A stretch of 64,000 bases of DNA from Paenibacillus glucanolyticus NBRC 15330 (GTDB lineage Bacteria > Bacillota > Bacilli > Paenibacillales > Paenibacillaceae): positions 434,001 through 498,000 of the forward strand of contig NZ_BIMC01000001.1 of assembly GCF_004000885.1 (NCBI RefSeq). Reading direction: 5' to 3'. Position numbers and translations under genes: made by a program. Positions 19,932-28,334 of the stretch are shown in pieces. Numbering within the stretch: the first letter of the stretch is position 1; every line of letters begins with the position of its first letter. The notes beneath the pieces are model-generated. The model was not told the origin of the DNA, ran no database searches, and saw nothing but the letters and a program-made list of their open reading frames with translations.

Positions 19932-21746
19932 TTATTTAGTCAATTTTGCATAAATCTCTTTCAATTTAGCGACAGCCTTAATCTCCAGAGCTTTGATATC
20001 CTGTACCAACGTTATCGCCTTGGTAGATTGATCTTCGAGATTGGGCTCGCCCCCTACCGGGAAAGGGAACATCTGATGCAGCACATTGAACCGTTCACAC
20101 ATCCCTGCATACAACATGTTTGCCTCCTCGAACAGCCCCGTAAGCTCCGGCTCTTCACCGTTCCCTTGCGGCCAAGCTGTAATCAATTCCTTGAAGAACT
20201 CTGCCGCGTAATAACGGGCATCTCTCAGCACTTCAATGTTGTAGGCGTGACCATTGGGCTCGATCTGCCGCCCCTGCAACGATTCAAGCCAGGCATCATA
20301 TGCCGCGATTCCTTTGACGGCTGTGGGTACGACGCTTTCTTTTCCTTCATATTGCTCAACGGCAGTCTCAAGGGCAAGTCGAAGCTGCTGACGGAGCGTT
20401 ATATCAACGGAGCCCTCGATGATCAGAACGAATAGATCTTCCATGACACTCCTGCCCAGATTTTCGTAAGGCAGCGTATCCACTCTGCCGCACTCCTCCG
20501 CGTACAGGGTTCTGGTCTCATCATCGTACCCATACAGCGTACCGAACTCCGGGAAGAAAATATCCCATGCCAGCACAGGGTATCCCCGGTCCAGCGAGCT
20601 GTGAATGAGATCGAGGGCTCTTGGCAGCTCTTGGTGAATGCTGCGTTTGCTCATCGCTTCTTTTTCCATGAGGGCAGGATCCAGCAGGTTGGTGTTAGGT
20701 CCGATTCCGTCCGACATCCCGTCAACGAATTTGGAATGGAAACCGATGTTATGAAGTCCACGGGATAACGCTTCGCCAAAGAAATAAGCGGTCGGACCGG
20801 CAATATGAACATTATTCGGTATGATGTTGATCCGGAAAGCATGCCCTGTAAGCCCCATCACCATAGGCAGTGAGAGCTTCCGGTCAGTGAATTGCAGCAT
20901 TTTATAGGTGGCATCTGCAGCACTCGTCCAGGTTTTTGTTTCTTTCAGCGATCCTTCATACGGCAAAATTTTCTTTTTCATGATTCCCAAATCCCTTCTC
21001 GTCTTAATATAAGAGTCAACGGTGATACGGATTTTTTCCTGAATCACTTTCTTGCGTGACCTGGATATTATCTGATACACATTGGCCGAAGAGAGCTGAA
21101 ACAGGTTGGCAATTTCTTGCGGCGACAGCTGATCGAAGAAATGGGATTCGAAAATAAGCCGTTCGCGAGGCTTGAGGCATTGAATGATGCCTGTCAAAAC
21201 ACGCAGCGTTTCCTGCTGGAGGATTCGTTCCTCCGGCACGCTGGAGCCTGCGCTTGCTTCATTTGCGGAACGGTGGAGCCGTCCTAGAATGCTGTCCAGA
21301 TTGCCCCAATTGTGCGAGCCTCCAGTGCCATCTGCTCTTCCCACGCCCTCAAGCTCGGTAAATGTCTGCTCTTTAACAGCAGAGTTCCCTCTGAGTCGGG
21401 TATAGGCCTGGTTCCGGACGATCCGGTGCACCCATGGCAGGAACCGCTCTACATCAACCAGCTTGCCAAGATGCATGAAAGCGCGGATGAGTGCATCCTG
21501 CACAACGTCCTCTGCCAGATAGGACTCCCGGGTTATAGCTCTGGCATAGCCATACACCTTCGACCGGTGACGCCGGACGAGTTCCCCGAATGCTTCCCGC
21601 TCTCCTGCCTGCGCATATTTCACCAACTCGCGATCTTCCATCTCATCCCATTGGACCTTGCTGTCTGCTGTCGTTTCCAATTGCTTAAACCCTCTTTCGT
21701 ATCGTTGACTACTTATATGACCGGAGAAGTTCGCCATTTCTGACAA
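19932..21746 (-). CDS. ECF-like sigma factor with large C-terminal papain-fold-like domain
   Basis: 604 residues. Residues about 35-250 are a sigma-70 family ECF core. Region 2 has ELVKYAQAGEREAFGELVRRHR, AEDVVQDALIRAF and FLPWVHRIVRNQAY. Region 4 has LKPRERLIFESHFFDQLSPQEIANLFQLSSANVYQIISRSRKK. Residues about 290-600 form a separate domain with GLTGHAFRINI, GPTAYFFGEAL, RGYPVLAWDIFFPEFGTLYGYDD and a helical tail. The pattern resembles BtrH-N/C39-like folds, but I see no clear catalytic Cys. Such a tail could sense a ligand or gate the sigma factor (inference). No anti-sigma gene is adjacent. The frame opens with TTG at 21746 without a clear SD. TTG within AGAGGG-n8-TTG, or the ATG before EDRELVKY, are alternative starts. 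Confidence 0.85.
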   Translation of the reverse strand: MSEMANFSGHISSQRYERGFKQLETTADSKVQWDEMEDRELVKYAQAGEREAFGELVRRHRSKVYGYARAITRESYLAEDVVQDALIRAFMHLGKLVDVERFLPWVHRIVRNQAYTRLRGNSAVKEQTFTELEGVGRADGTGGSHNWGNLDSILGRLHRSANEASAGSSVPEERILQQETLRVLTGIIQCLKPRERLIFESHFFDQLSPQEIANLFQLSSANVYQIISRSRKKVIQEKIRITVDSYIKTRRDLGIMKKKILPYEGSLKETKTWTSAADATYKMLQFTDRKLSLPMVMGLTGHAFRINIIPNNVHIAGPTAYFFGEALSRGLHNIGFHSKFVDGMSDGIGPNTNLLDPALMEKEAMSKRSIHQELPRALDLIHSSLDRGYPVLAWDIFFPEFGTLYGYDDETRTLYAEECGRVDTLPYENLGRSVMEDLFVLIIEGSVDITLRQQLRLALETAVEQYEGKESVVPTAVKGIAAYDAWLESLQGRQIEPNGHAYNIEVLRDARYYAAEFFKELITAWPQGNGEEPELTGLFEEANMLYAGMCERFNVLHQMFPFPVGGEPNLEDQSTKAITLVQDIKALEIKAVAKLKEIYAKLTK

Positions 21747-21792
21747 TGTGATTGAAAAACATTATACCTTTTTTTGATTTTCCTTTCATGAC

Positions 21793-21838
21793 AAAAAAAA
21801 CGTCCCAAGATGACCTGTACTTCAGTCACTTGAAACGT
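21793..21838 (-). terminator. terminator of the sulfonate operon
   Basis: A long minus-strand hairpin (10 bp plus 4 bp with one bulge; outer arms ACGTTTCAAG and its partner) is followed by eight U. It begins about 20 bases after the monooxygenase stop at 21857. Confidence 0.8.
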
Positions 21839-21856
21839 CTCTTTAATCCCCATAGG

Positions 21857-23227
21857 TTATCTAACATCCACTGCTGCGCGCTGGACCTCTTGGCGGAAGT
21901 GCCCCACATCCGGGCGCTGAAGACCGAGATGCTCTCTCAATGTTCGTCCGCTGTATTCGGTACGGAACAATCCCCGTTCTTGCAGCACAGGGATGACGGT
22001 ATTCACGAAATCGTCCAGATCGCCCGGCAGAACCGGAGGCATAATATTAAACCCGTCACAGGCGTAACCTTCAAACCAATCCTGCATCATGTCAGTCAAT
22101 TGCTCGGGGGTTCCGACAAACTGCATATGTCCCCTGGAGGTTAGTATCTTTCTGCCCAGTTCCAGAATCGACAGATTGTCTTGATAGGCCATATCCATAT
22201 ATAACTGGACTCTGCTCTTCATGCCGTTGGAAGCCGCTACAGGATCCGGAATGTCTCTTGGCAAGGGTTGATCCAGCGGATAACCGCTCAGGTCATAATT
22301 AAGGAAACCCGATAGAACGGTAATCGCGGAAGATGGCGGTATCAACGCCTGCAGCTCATAAAACTTGCGCCACGCTTCCTCCTCGGTAGCTCCAATAACA
22401 GGTGAAAGACCCGGCATGATTTTCAGGCTTCCGCTTGCTCTCCCATACTGCGACAGCTTGGAATTGACACTGGCATAGAAATCCTGTGCAGCCTTCTTGG
22501 ACTGCTGTGCCGTGAATATAACTTCACCATATTGGGCGGCAAAATCCTGCCCTGGTCCCGAAGAGCCAGCCTGAATCAGCACAGGATAACCTTGCGGCGG
22601 CCTCGGCACATTCAGAGGACCCTTCGTGGAATACCACTGTCCGGTGTAATCCACAGGCTGCACTTTGGCTCCATCGGCAAACCTCCCCGACTCACGATCA
22701 AGAACAAGCGCATCATCTTCCCAGCTGTCCCATAAACGGGTGACCACCTCCACGAACTCATGCGCCATCTCATAACGAAGACCATGTTCTGGATGTTTCG
22801 GCTTGCCATAATTATGGGCTTCAATATCAAGCTGGGACGTGACGATATTCCAGCCTGCTCTTCCTCCGCTTATAAAGTCCAGGGAGGCAAACTTCCGGGC
22901 TACATTATATGGCTCGTTGTACGTGGTGGAGACAGTTGCGGTAAGCCCCAATCTGTCCGTAACGGTAGAGAGGGCCGATAATAACGTCAGCGGGTCCAGC
23001 ATGCCGGAAGCGGAATTTTCGACCTGGGTCACATACAGCAAATCGGCAAAAAACATCATATCGAACTTTCCCCGCTCCGCGGTGGCGGCGAGTTTCTTGT
23101 ACAGCTCGATTCCAAACATCCCCTCCACATCGGAATCGGCATGACGCCATCCGGCATGATGATGACCGGCATAATAGATAAACGCACCCAGATGCATTTG
23201 ATGATCTCTGCGGCTCGTTGTTCCCAT
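21857..23227 (-). CDS. LLM-class FMNH2-dependent monooxygenase (NtaA/SnaA/DszA type)
   Basis: 456 residues, typical for the bacterial luciferase-like NtaA/DszA branch. Visible family blocks are MHLGAFIYYAGHHHAGWRH at the start, FDMMFFADLLY, VTDRLGLTATVSTTYNEPYNVARKFASLDFISGGRAGWNIVTS, and PQGYPVLIQAGSSGPGQDFAAQYGEVIFT. Such enzymes use reduced flavin from a separate reductase to oxidise or desulfonate sulfur or amine compounds. As last gene of a SsuABC-like operon it probably releases sulfite from an imported organosulfur compound. The exact substrate cannot be read from sequence. No SsuE-type reductase is in the window. Confidence 0.9.
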   Translation of the reverse strand: MGTTSRRDHQMHLGAFIYYAGHHHAGWRHADSDVEGMFGIELYKKLAATAERGKFDMMFFADLLYVTQVENSASGMLDPLTLLSALSTVTDRLGLTATVSTTYNEPYNVARKFASLDFISGGRAGWNIVTSQLDIEAHNYGKPKHPEHGLRYEMAHEFVEVVTRLWDSWEDDALVLDRESGRFADGAKVQPVDYTGQWYSTKGPLNVPRPPQGYPVLIQAGSSGPGQDFAAQYGEVIFTAQQSKKAAQDFYASVNSKLSQYGRASGSLKIMPGLSPVIGATEEEAWRKFYELQALIPPSSAITVLSGFLNYDLSGYPLDQPLPRDIPDPVAASNGMKSRVQLYMDMAYQDNLSILELGRKILTSRGHMQFVGTPEQLTDMMQDWFEGYACDGFNIMPPVLPGDLDDFVNTVIPVLQERGLFRTEYSGRTLREHLGLQRPDVGHFRQEVQRAAVDVR

Positions 23228-23274
23228 CTATGTAACACCCCTTTTTTCCATATGGCCCAGCGAACGATCGCTGA

Positions 23275-24084
23275 TCAGCCTTTATATGTCTCTCTCCACC
23301 TCAGAAGCTTGGATTCCAGCAGACGCACAACCGAATCCGACAGCTTGCCCACGATGGCAAAAATAATAATGCCCACAAACACGATATCAGTCTGCGAATA
23401 CGCTCTCGCGTCTTGAATCATGTACCCGATTCCAGCACTGGTGCCCATCATCTCCGCAACAACCAGGACGAGCCAGGATACCCCGAGCGACAAGCGGATG
23501 CCCAGCAGAATGTTTGGCAGCGCAGCCGGTATGATCAGGCGGATTACCAGCTGCAGCTTCGAATATTGAAAAATTCTTGATACATCATACAGCTTCACAT
23601 CCACACTGCGGATGCCAAGGAAGGTGTTCACATACATCGGAAAAAATGCCCCAAGCGAAATCATGAGAATCTTCGAGAATTCCCCGATGCCAAACCAGAG
23701 AATGAACAGTGGAATCAGCGATAGCAGCGGCACTGTACGAAGCATCTGCAAGGAAGGATCAAGCGTGCGCTCTGCCATTTTGCCAAGCCCTGTTGACAAT
23801 CCAAGTGCCAGCCCCGTCAATCCCCCCAGCACAAAGCCGGAGAGCGCCCGAAGGATGCTGATCTGAAAATGCTCCCACAGCTCACCGCTTAACCCCAAAC
23901 TCACAAATTGCTTGGCAATCGTTAACGGTGTCGGGAGCAGCGTTGCCGATATCCACCCCAGTCCACCGGCTATTTGCCATAAGGCTACTATGGCTATCGG
24001 TACAAGCCAGGCATGAAGCGGTCCGGGTACCGCCCTCAGCCAATCCTGCCCCGCAGCTTTGCGGGCGGCTATTTCACTTTTCAT
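23275..24084 (-). CDS. sulfonate-type ABC transporter permease (SsuC/TauC family), second copy
   Basis: 269 residues with about six membrane helices. The binding-protein-dependent permease core includes the EAA-like stretch RIFQYSKLQLVIRLIIPAALPNILLGIRLSLGVSW. The start overlaps the stop of the preceding permease by four bases (ATGA), so the two are translationally coupled. It is clearly paralogous to that gene (shared GFVLGG/GFLLGG, LQMLRT, ILWFG, FFPMYVNTFLGIRSVD). Two different permeases with one ATPase suggest a heterodimeric channel. Confidence 0.92.
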   Translation of the reverse strand: MKSEIAARKAAGQDWLRAVPGPLHAWLVPIAIVALWQIAGGLGWISATLLPTPLTIAKQFVSLGLSGELWEHFQISILRALSGFVLGGLTGLALGLSTGLGKMAERTLDPSLQMLRTVPLLSLIPLFILWFGIGEFSKILMISLGAFFPMYVNTFLGIRSVDVKLYDVSRIFQYSKLQLVIRLIIPAALPNILLGIRLSLGVSWLVLVVAEMMGTSAGIGYMIQDARAYSQTDIVFVGIIIFAIVGKLSDSVVRLLESKLLRWRETYKG

Positions 24085-24941
24085 GACTTGTCACCACCCT
24101 TGTAGCTATCCTGCCAGCGCAGCAGCCTGCCCTCAAGCCATTTTACGAGAGAATCCGAAAGCTTTCCGACGAGTGCGAACACTATGATTCCAACGAATAC
24201 GACAGTCGTCCATGAGAAAGAACGCGCATCATTAATGATGTAGCCGATGCCGGAGCTGGAACCCATCAGCTCAGCCACCACCAGTCCAAGCCATGCTACG
24301 CCAATCGAGAGACGGATTCCGAGAAATATGTTAGGCAGCGAGGCCGGAACGATCAACCTGAGGATCAGATCCCACCGACTGAACTGCAGCACACGCGCAA
24401 CATCAAACAGCCTGTTGTCCACTGATCGTATGCCAAGGAAAGTATTCACGTATAACGGGAAGAACGAGCCTTTGGCGATTAACAGTATTTTCGATGTTTC
24501 GCCGAAACCAAACCATAGGATGAACAGCGGCGCGATCGCTAGATGAGGAAGCGTCCTCAGCATTTGCAGCGATGGATCGACAAGCCGTTCCGCCTTATAC
24601 GAGAATCCCACCCATATGCCAGCTGCCAAACCCAAGCTGCCACCGAGCAGAAATCCGAGCAGCGCGCGCCAGGACGATATGCCAAGATGTTGAATCAATT
24701 CGCCTGTGCTCGTTAAATGAACGAGCTCATTCCAGATCGCAAGCGGAGTCGGCAGCAGGATCGGATTGAGCCAGCCCAATGCTCCCGCAGCCTGCCATAC
24801 CATGACGATAACAAGGGGGACCATCCAGCCTATCAATGCATTTGTGAACTTGATCAGAAATCGTCGATCTATTCGTTTCTGGCGCCTCATCGGTTCGGCG
24901 GGTATGGCAACCGCCCCTTTGCTGATCCCTTCTTGGAGCAT
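24081..24941 (-). CDS. sulfonate-type ABC transporter permease (SsuC/TauC family), first copy
   Basis: 286 residues with an N-terminal cytoplasmic extension of about 30 residues rich in Arg/Lys, then six membrane helices. It carries the family core (LLPTPLAIWNELVHL, LQMLRTLPHLAIAPLFILWFG, LPNIFLGIRLSIGVAWLGLVVAELMGSSSGIGYII). It forms the membrane channel of an aliphatic sulfonate/taurine-type importer with the adjacent lipoprotein and ATPase. Confidence 0.93.
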   Translation of the reverse strand: MLQEGISKGAVAIPAEPMRRQKRIDRRFLIKFTNALIGWMVPLVIVMVWQAAGALGWLNPILLPTPLAIWNELVHLTSTGELIQHLGISSWRALLGFLLGGSLGLAAGIWVGFSYKAERLVDPSLQMLRTLPHLAIAPLFILWFGFGETSKILLIAKGSFFPLYVNTFLGIRSVDNRLFDVARVLQFSRWDLILRLIVPASLPNIFLGIRLSIGVAWLGLVVAELMGSSSGIGYIINDARSFSWTTVVFVGIIVFALVGKLSDSLVKWLEGRLLRWQDSYKGGDKS

Positions 24942-24980
24942 GTAACACGCCTCCTCTCACCTTCGTATTGTTTGTTTGTA

Positions 24981-26000
24981 CTATTTGGATACGGCCTCTA
25001 TATATTGATTATCAAAAACCTCCTTAACCTGGATTTTCTTGCGAATGGTTTTCTGTTCGAATTGAAAATCAGCCGTTTTCTGCTGCTCAGCTATAATTTC
25101 GTCTGTTACAGGTATGTTGATGGATCTGGAGCGGTCAAAGGTCCCCTGGATCACTTCCTGGGGAACACCCCGCTCGTCAGCATATCGCTTAAGTGCCTCT
25201 GCTTCATTCTCCTTCTCCCAAGCTAGCGTCTGGTTCAGCACTTTAAGATAGAGCGTGACGAGATCCGGGTATTGCTCGGCAAAATCCTTCCGGACAATAT
25301 TGAAAGATGGGGACAGAACGCCAAGCTGCTCACCATCGGCCAGCACTTTGCCTTTCCCTGTCAATGTATTCAAGGTTATATAAGGGTCCCAAGTGGCCCA
25401 TGCTTCTACTCCGCCCGATTCAAACGCAGGCTGAGCTTCATCAGGCTGAAGCTGAATAATCTCAATGTCAGACACCTTGACCCCCGCGTCTGCCAATCCC
25501 CGGTAAAGAAAGTTAAACGCGTTGCTTCCCTTCGTTACGGCTACCTTCTTGCCTTTCAGATCACTCAGAGACTGCGCCGTACTGTCAGGCGGCACAATAA
25601 TGGCCACATTCTTCTGACCATGCAAGCTTTGGGAAATCACCTTAAATGGAATATCTGCCGCCTGGGCCGCGATAATCGGCATATTCCCTAAACCCGCAAA
25701 ATCGAGACGATTCGACGCCATCGCTTCCGTCATCGGCGGTCCGCTCTGAAACTCTGCCCACTCCACCTTGACACCCAGCTTGCCAAACTCCTCCTCAAAC
25801 CACCCTTCCTCCCGGGCCTTGCCAAACAAACCTCCGCTTCCCTGTACGCCGAGCCTGACAATCAGATCTCCATACTGGCCGTCCGCTCCCTTCTCCACGG
25901 CACGAGTCTTGGATTGACTATCTGTGCTTGCACATCCGGAAGCCAGTACAGAAATGATGAATAGTAGAATAAACACGACTTTCTTGTTCATTGGTCTCAT
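24981..26000 (-). CDS. sulfonate ABC transporter substrate-binding lipoprotein (SsuA-like)
   Basis: 339 residues. A signal peptide ends in the lipobox LASGC (Cys at about 23), so the mature protein is anchored outside the membrane. It belongs to the SsuA/TauA periplasmic-binding-like family: RLGVQGSGGLFGKAREEGWFEEEF, VEWAEFQSGPPMTEAMASNRLDFAGLGNMP, VEAWATWDPYI. Substrate is probably an alkanesulfonate or a related organosulfur compound. Start may be the second Met (MNKKVV). Confidence 0.93.
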   Translation of the reverse strand: MRPMNKKVVFILLFIISVLASGCASTDSQSKTRAVEKGADGQYGDLIVRLGVQGSGGLFGKAREEGWFEEEFGKLGVKVEWAEFQSGPPMTEAMASNRLDFAGLGNMPIIAAQAADIPFKVISQSLHGQKNVAIIVPPDSTAQSLSDLKGKKVAVTKGSNAFNFLYRGLADAGVKVSDIEIIQLQPDEAQPAFESGGVEAWATWDPYITLNTLTGKGKVLADGEQLGVLSPSFNIVRKDFAEQYPDLVTLYLKVLNQTLAWEKENEAEALKRYADERGVPQEVIQGTFDRSRSINIPVTDEIIAEQQKTADFQFEQKTIRKKIQVKEVFDNQYIEAVSK

Positions 26001-26061
26001 GATTAGCTCTCTCCCCTGTTATCTATCGTTCTGCCCGTTCAATATCGAATCGTCATGGATA

Positions 26062-26838
26062 TTAAATGCCCGCACCTGTATCGAACTCCGGCTCTTCTAC
26101 TTTCTCGAATTCACGCAGTACTTTGGTCCGCAGCTCTTGAAAAGATGATCCCGTCCGCTTGCGTGGAAAAGGCAAATCGATTGGCAGGATGGAACGAATA
26201 TGGCCAGGTCTGGGGTTCATAATGACCACGCGCTCGCCGAGGAATACCGCCTCATCCAGATCATGGGTAACAAAGAGCATGGTCGTGCGGTTGTTTTGCC
26301 ATATATCCAGCAGGACCTCTTGCATATGGGAACGTGTGAAGGCATCAAGCGCACCGAACGGCTCATCCAGCAGCAGCACATCCGGATTCCGCAGCAGCGC
26401 TCGGGCAATTGCTACCCGCTGGGCCATTCCTCCGGACAGTTCTCGGGGATAGGCCTTCTCAAAGCCTTGAAGCCGAACAAGCTCGATGAATTCATCCACT
26501 TTTTTGCGTACAGCTGCCTGCTTCAACGACAAATTTCCGGCGATATTCTTCTCCACGGTCAGCCAAGGAAACAGTCGCGGCTCTTGAAAAATGAACCCCT
26601 TCTCAATGCTTGGACCCGATACAGGTTTATCATTCAGCAGGACATTCCCCTCATACGAGGTATCGAGGCCCGCCACGATTTTGAGCAAGGTGCTCTTTCC
26701 GCATCCACTCGGTCCGATCAATGTAATGAATTCCCCTTTTCGAACCCGAAGATCAATCCCTTTCAATGCCATGACATTTCCTGTTGGGGCTTGGAAAATC
26801 TTGTTGACCTGCTCAATGATCAATGTATCCGCAGACAT
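26062..26838 (-). CDS. sulfonate-type ABC transporter ATP-binding protein (SsuB/TauB)
   Basis: About 258 residues. Walker A is GPSGCGKST, signature [15 protein letters not shown], Walker [14 protein letters not shown]-loop VTHDLDEA. It energises the adjacent permeases. I prefer the ATG at 26838 ([10 protein letters not shown]), preceded by GGTGAG, over the ATG at 26859, whose SD is weak. It is the first annotated gene of the five-gene operon ATPase-SBP-permease-permease-monooxygenase and is preceded by an unusual structured leader. Confidence 0.94.
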   Translation of the reverse strand: MSADTLIIEQVNKIFQAPTGNVMALKGIDLRVRKGEFITLIGPSGCGKSTLLKIVAGLDTSYEGNVLLNDKPVSGPSIEKGFIFQEPRLFPWLTVEKNIAGNLSLKQAAVRKKVDEFIELVRLQGFEKAYPRELSGGMAQRVAIARALLRNPDVLLLDEPFGALDAFTRSHMQEVLLDIWQNNRTTMLFVTHDLDEAVFLGERVVIMNPRPGHIRSILPIDLPFPRKRTGSSFQELRTKVLREFEKVEEPEFDTGAGI

Positions 26839-26876
26839 TCCGCTCACCATCCCATACATTAATTATTCTTACCTGA

Positions 26877-26987
26877 TTACTTGGTTAAAAGAGTACAAGA
26901 AAAACGTCTAGCGACGTAATTTCCCAGAACCGGATAATAGCGAAACGCTTTCTTATGAGATAAGGCGACAAGCCTCTTCAAATACAT
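26877..26987 (-). CDS. possible small ORF (36 codons) in the sulfonate operon leader
   Basis: ATG at 26987 to TAA at 26877, ending 17 bases before the first ATG of the ATPase. The peptide starts MYLKRLVALSHKKAF and ends VARRFSCTLLTK. It is basic, with one Cys codon (TGT) near the end. A hairpin with arms TGAGATAAG/CTTATCTCA at about 26955-27003 encloses its start. No good SD is visible. A Cys-containing leader peptide before a sulfur-acquisition operon could act in attenuation, but this is inference and the frame may not be translated. Confidence 0.35.
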   Translation of the reverse strand: MYLKRLVALSHKKAFRYYPVLGNYVARRFSCTLLTK

Positions 26988-27004
26988 GCATATGCTTATC
27001 TCAA

Positions 27005-27075
27005 TAAAAAAGGAGATATTACGCTTGTCTAAGTACTTCCAATAGCTCGTACTTGTTCACAGGCGCGATATCTCC
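27005..27075 (-). terminator. leader terminator/attenuator before the sulfonate operon
   Basis: The minus-strand outer stem GGAGATAT (27068-27075) pairs with ATATCTCC (27012-27019) and encloses a second stem AAGTAC/GTACTT. Seven U residues follow (27005-27011). It lies about 40 nt after the predicted +1 and 150 nt before the ATPase gene, so it should act as an attenuator. I found no SAM-riboswitch or T-box sequence. Confidence 0.6.
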
Positions 27076-27105
27076 AGTTATCTGGTCGATTATCTTGGTA
27101 TTCAT
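27019..27105 (-). CDS. possible leader peptide (28 codons) overlapping a terminator
   Basis: ATG at 27105, predicted only about 7 nt after +1, so it would be nearly leaderless; TAA ends at 27019. The peptide begins MNTKIIDQITGDIAPVNKYE and ends LLEVLRQA. Its last half is the 5' arm and loop of the terminator at 27005-27075, and its stop codon touches the 3' arm. Ribosome progress could therefore decide whether the terminator folds. No similarity was recognised. Confidence 0.35.
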   Translation of the reverse strand: MNTKIIDQITGDIAPVNKYELLEVLRQA

Positions 27106-27118
27106 TTGGTATGCCGTT

Positions 27119-27147
27119 ATATTACAACTGCTGATAAAGGTTGTCAA
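27119..27147 (-). promoter_or_regulatory. predicted promoter of the sulfonate operon with overlapping inverted repeat
   Basis: -35 TTGACA (27142-27147) and -10 TAATAT (27119-27124) with 17 bp spacing on the minus strand. An inverted repeat, AAAGGTT-N4-AACCTTT (27136-27153), is centred on the -35 and would suit a repressor site. The regulator is unknown. Confidence 0.7.
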
Positions 27148-27336
27148 ACCTTTTTTCGTTCCGGACTCACTCCCCTGCATGTCAGAATATGTTCATACCT
27201 GCCAATAGACACCGGCGCCCAATAATGCGACAATATACTCTGCATGTCATACGATATATAATGTAAAAAAAGTGTTTCTACGCAACACCCGCACGCTTAT
27301 GCTTCAAGTCGCATTTATCAGGAAAGGAACGAAAGC

Positions 27337-27909
27337 ATGGCTCAATTATTTTTCAAACACGGTTCTATGAACAGTGGTAAATCGATCGAGATTCTAAAAG
27401 TTGCTCACAATTACGAAGAACAGAACAAACCTGTGCTTCTCTTCACATCCGCCATTGATGACAGGGATGCCGTCGGTTATGTATCCTCACGCATCGGTCT
27501 GCGCCGGGAAGCGATACCCGTTACGGAAAGCACCGATATCTACGGCATCGTGAAGGACCATCAGCCTAAGCCATACTGCGTTCTGGTGGATGAATGCCAA
27601 TTCCTTACCAAGGATAGCATCCTTCAGCTCGTTCGGATTGTAGATGAGCTTGACGTGCCTGTGATGGGCTTCGGGCTGAAGAATGATTTCCGCAACGAGC
27701 TGTTTGAAGGCAGCCGCTGGATGCTGATTTACGCCGATAAAATCGAGGAAATGAAAACGATCTGCTGGTTCTGTGAGCGGAAAGCTATCATGAACCTTCG
27801 GGTCATTGATGGGAAGCCCGTATATGACGGCGAGCAGATACTGATTGGCGGGAACGACACCTACTTCCCTGTCTGCCGGAAATGCCATACCAATCCCCCA
27901 TTATCATAG
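27337..27909 (+). CDS. tdk: thymidine kinase
   Basis: 190 residues, type II thymidine kinase length. P-loop [10 protein letters not shown] (most homologues have Pro-Met-Phe in place of Ser-Met-Asn), VLVDECQFL with the catalytic Glu region, [20 protein letters not shown] lasso-type segment, and zinc ligands in CWFCERK and CRKC. It phosphorylates thymidine with ATP for pyrimidine salvage. SD GGAAAGG lies upstream; a plausible -10 TATAAT is at 27257-27262. Confidence 0.95.
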   Translation: MAQLFFKHGSMNSGKSIEILKVAHNYEEQNKPVLLFTSAIDDRDAVGYVSSRIGLRREAIPVTESTDIYGIVKDHQPKPYCVLVDECQFLTKDSILQLVRIVDELDVPVMGFGLKNDFRNELFEGSRWMLIYADKIEEMKTICWFCERKAIMNLRVIDGKPVYDGEQILIGGNDTYFPVCRKCHTNPPLS

Positions 27910-27956
27910 GACGTTGTATTCAATCCATCATTCAAACTTAAGGAGCAGGATGATCC

Positions 27957-28169
27957 ATGCCTATTGTCAGACCATTATTGACCGATCAGGATTTTCAGGA
28001 AGTAATGGAGCAGCAGATCCGTATCCGCATATTCAAGGACAATCATCTGATCGATTCCGGGAGTCTCGTTATTCGGTTTACCGACGACACCATCATTACG
28101 CAGTCCAGTGTCAGTTCGCTCGGTTATCATAAACGGGATGCATGCGAATTTTTCGAAGTACGGAAGTAA
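27957..28169 (+). CDS. small protein of unknown function
   Basis: 70 residues with a strong SD (AAGGAGCAGG) 8 bases before ATG, so probably real. The sequence (MPIVRPLLTDQDFQEVMEQQ...) looks like a compact soluble beta-rich fold with acidic N-terminal helix. No Cys-pair or membrane segment (one Cys near the end). It follows tdk by 47 bases and may be cotranscribed. I do not recognise the family. Confidence 0.7.
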   Translation: MPIVRPLLTDQDFQEVMEQQIRIRIFKDNHLIDSGSLVIRFTDDTIITQSSVSSLGYHKRDACEFFEVRK

Positions 28170-28261
28170 TGGAGCGATTGCCTGAGCGCTTGTCCGAGCA
28201 GACCTTGATCTTAAGTCTCTCCCATAGCTTCAGGCAATCAAATCTCCTCCCCCTCCCCAAT

Positions 28262-28301
28262 AAAAAAACGGTCTTCTGCAGAAAAAATCTGCAAAAAACC
28301 G
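28262..28301 (-). terminator. terminator of the yitT gene
   Basis: Minus-strand hairpin with arms CGGT/ACCG and TGCAG/CTGCA, followed by seven U; it begins 34 bases after the YitT stop. Confidence 0.65.
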
Positions 28302-28334
28302 CTGATCATCCATCCATAACTGCTGTAACGTCTT

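Noticed and set aside
26860..27110. SAM riboswitch or T-box before the sulfonate operon
   Set aside because: Neither the SAM-I core blocks nor the T-box GGTGG-type sequence can be found on the minus strand.
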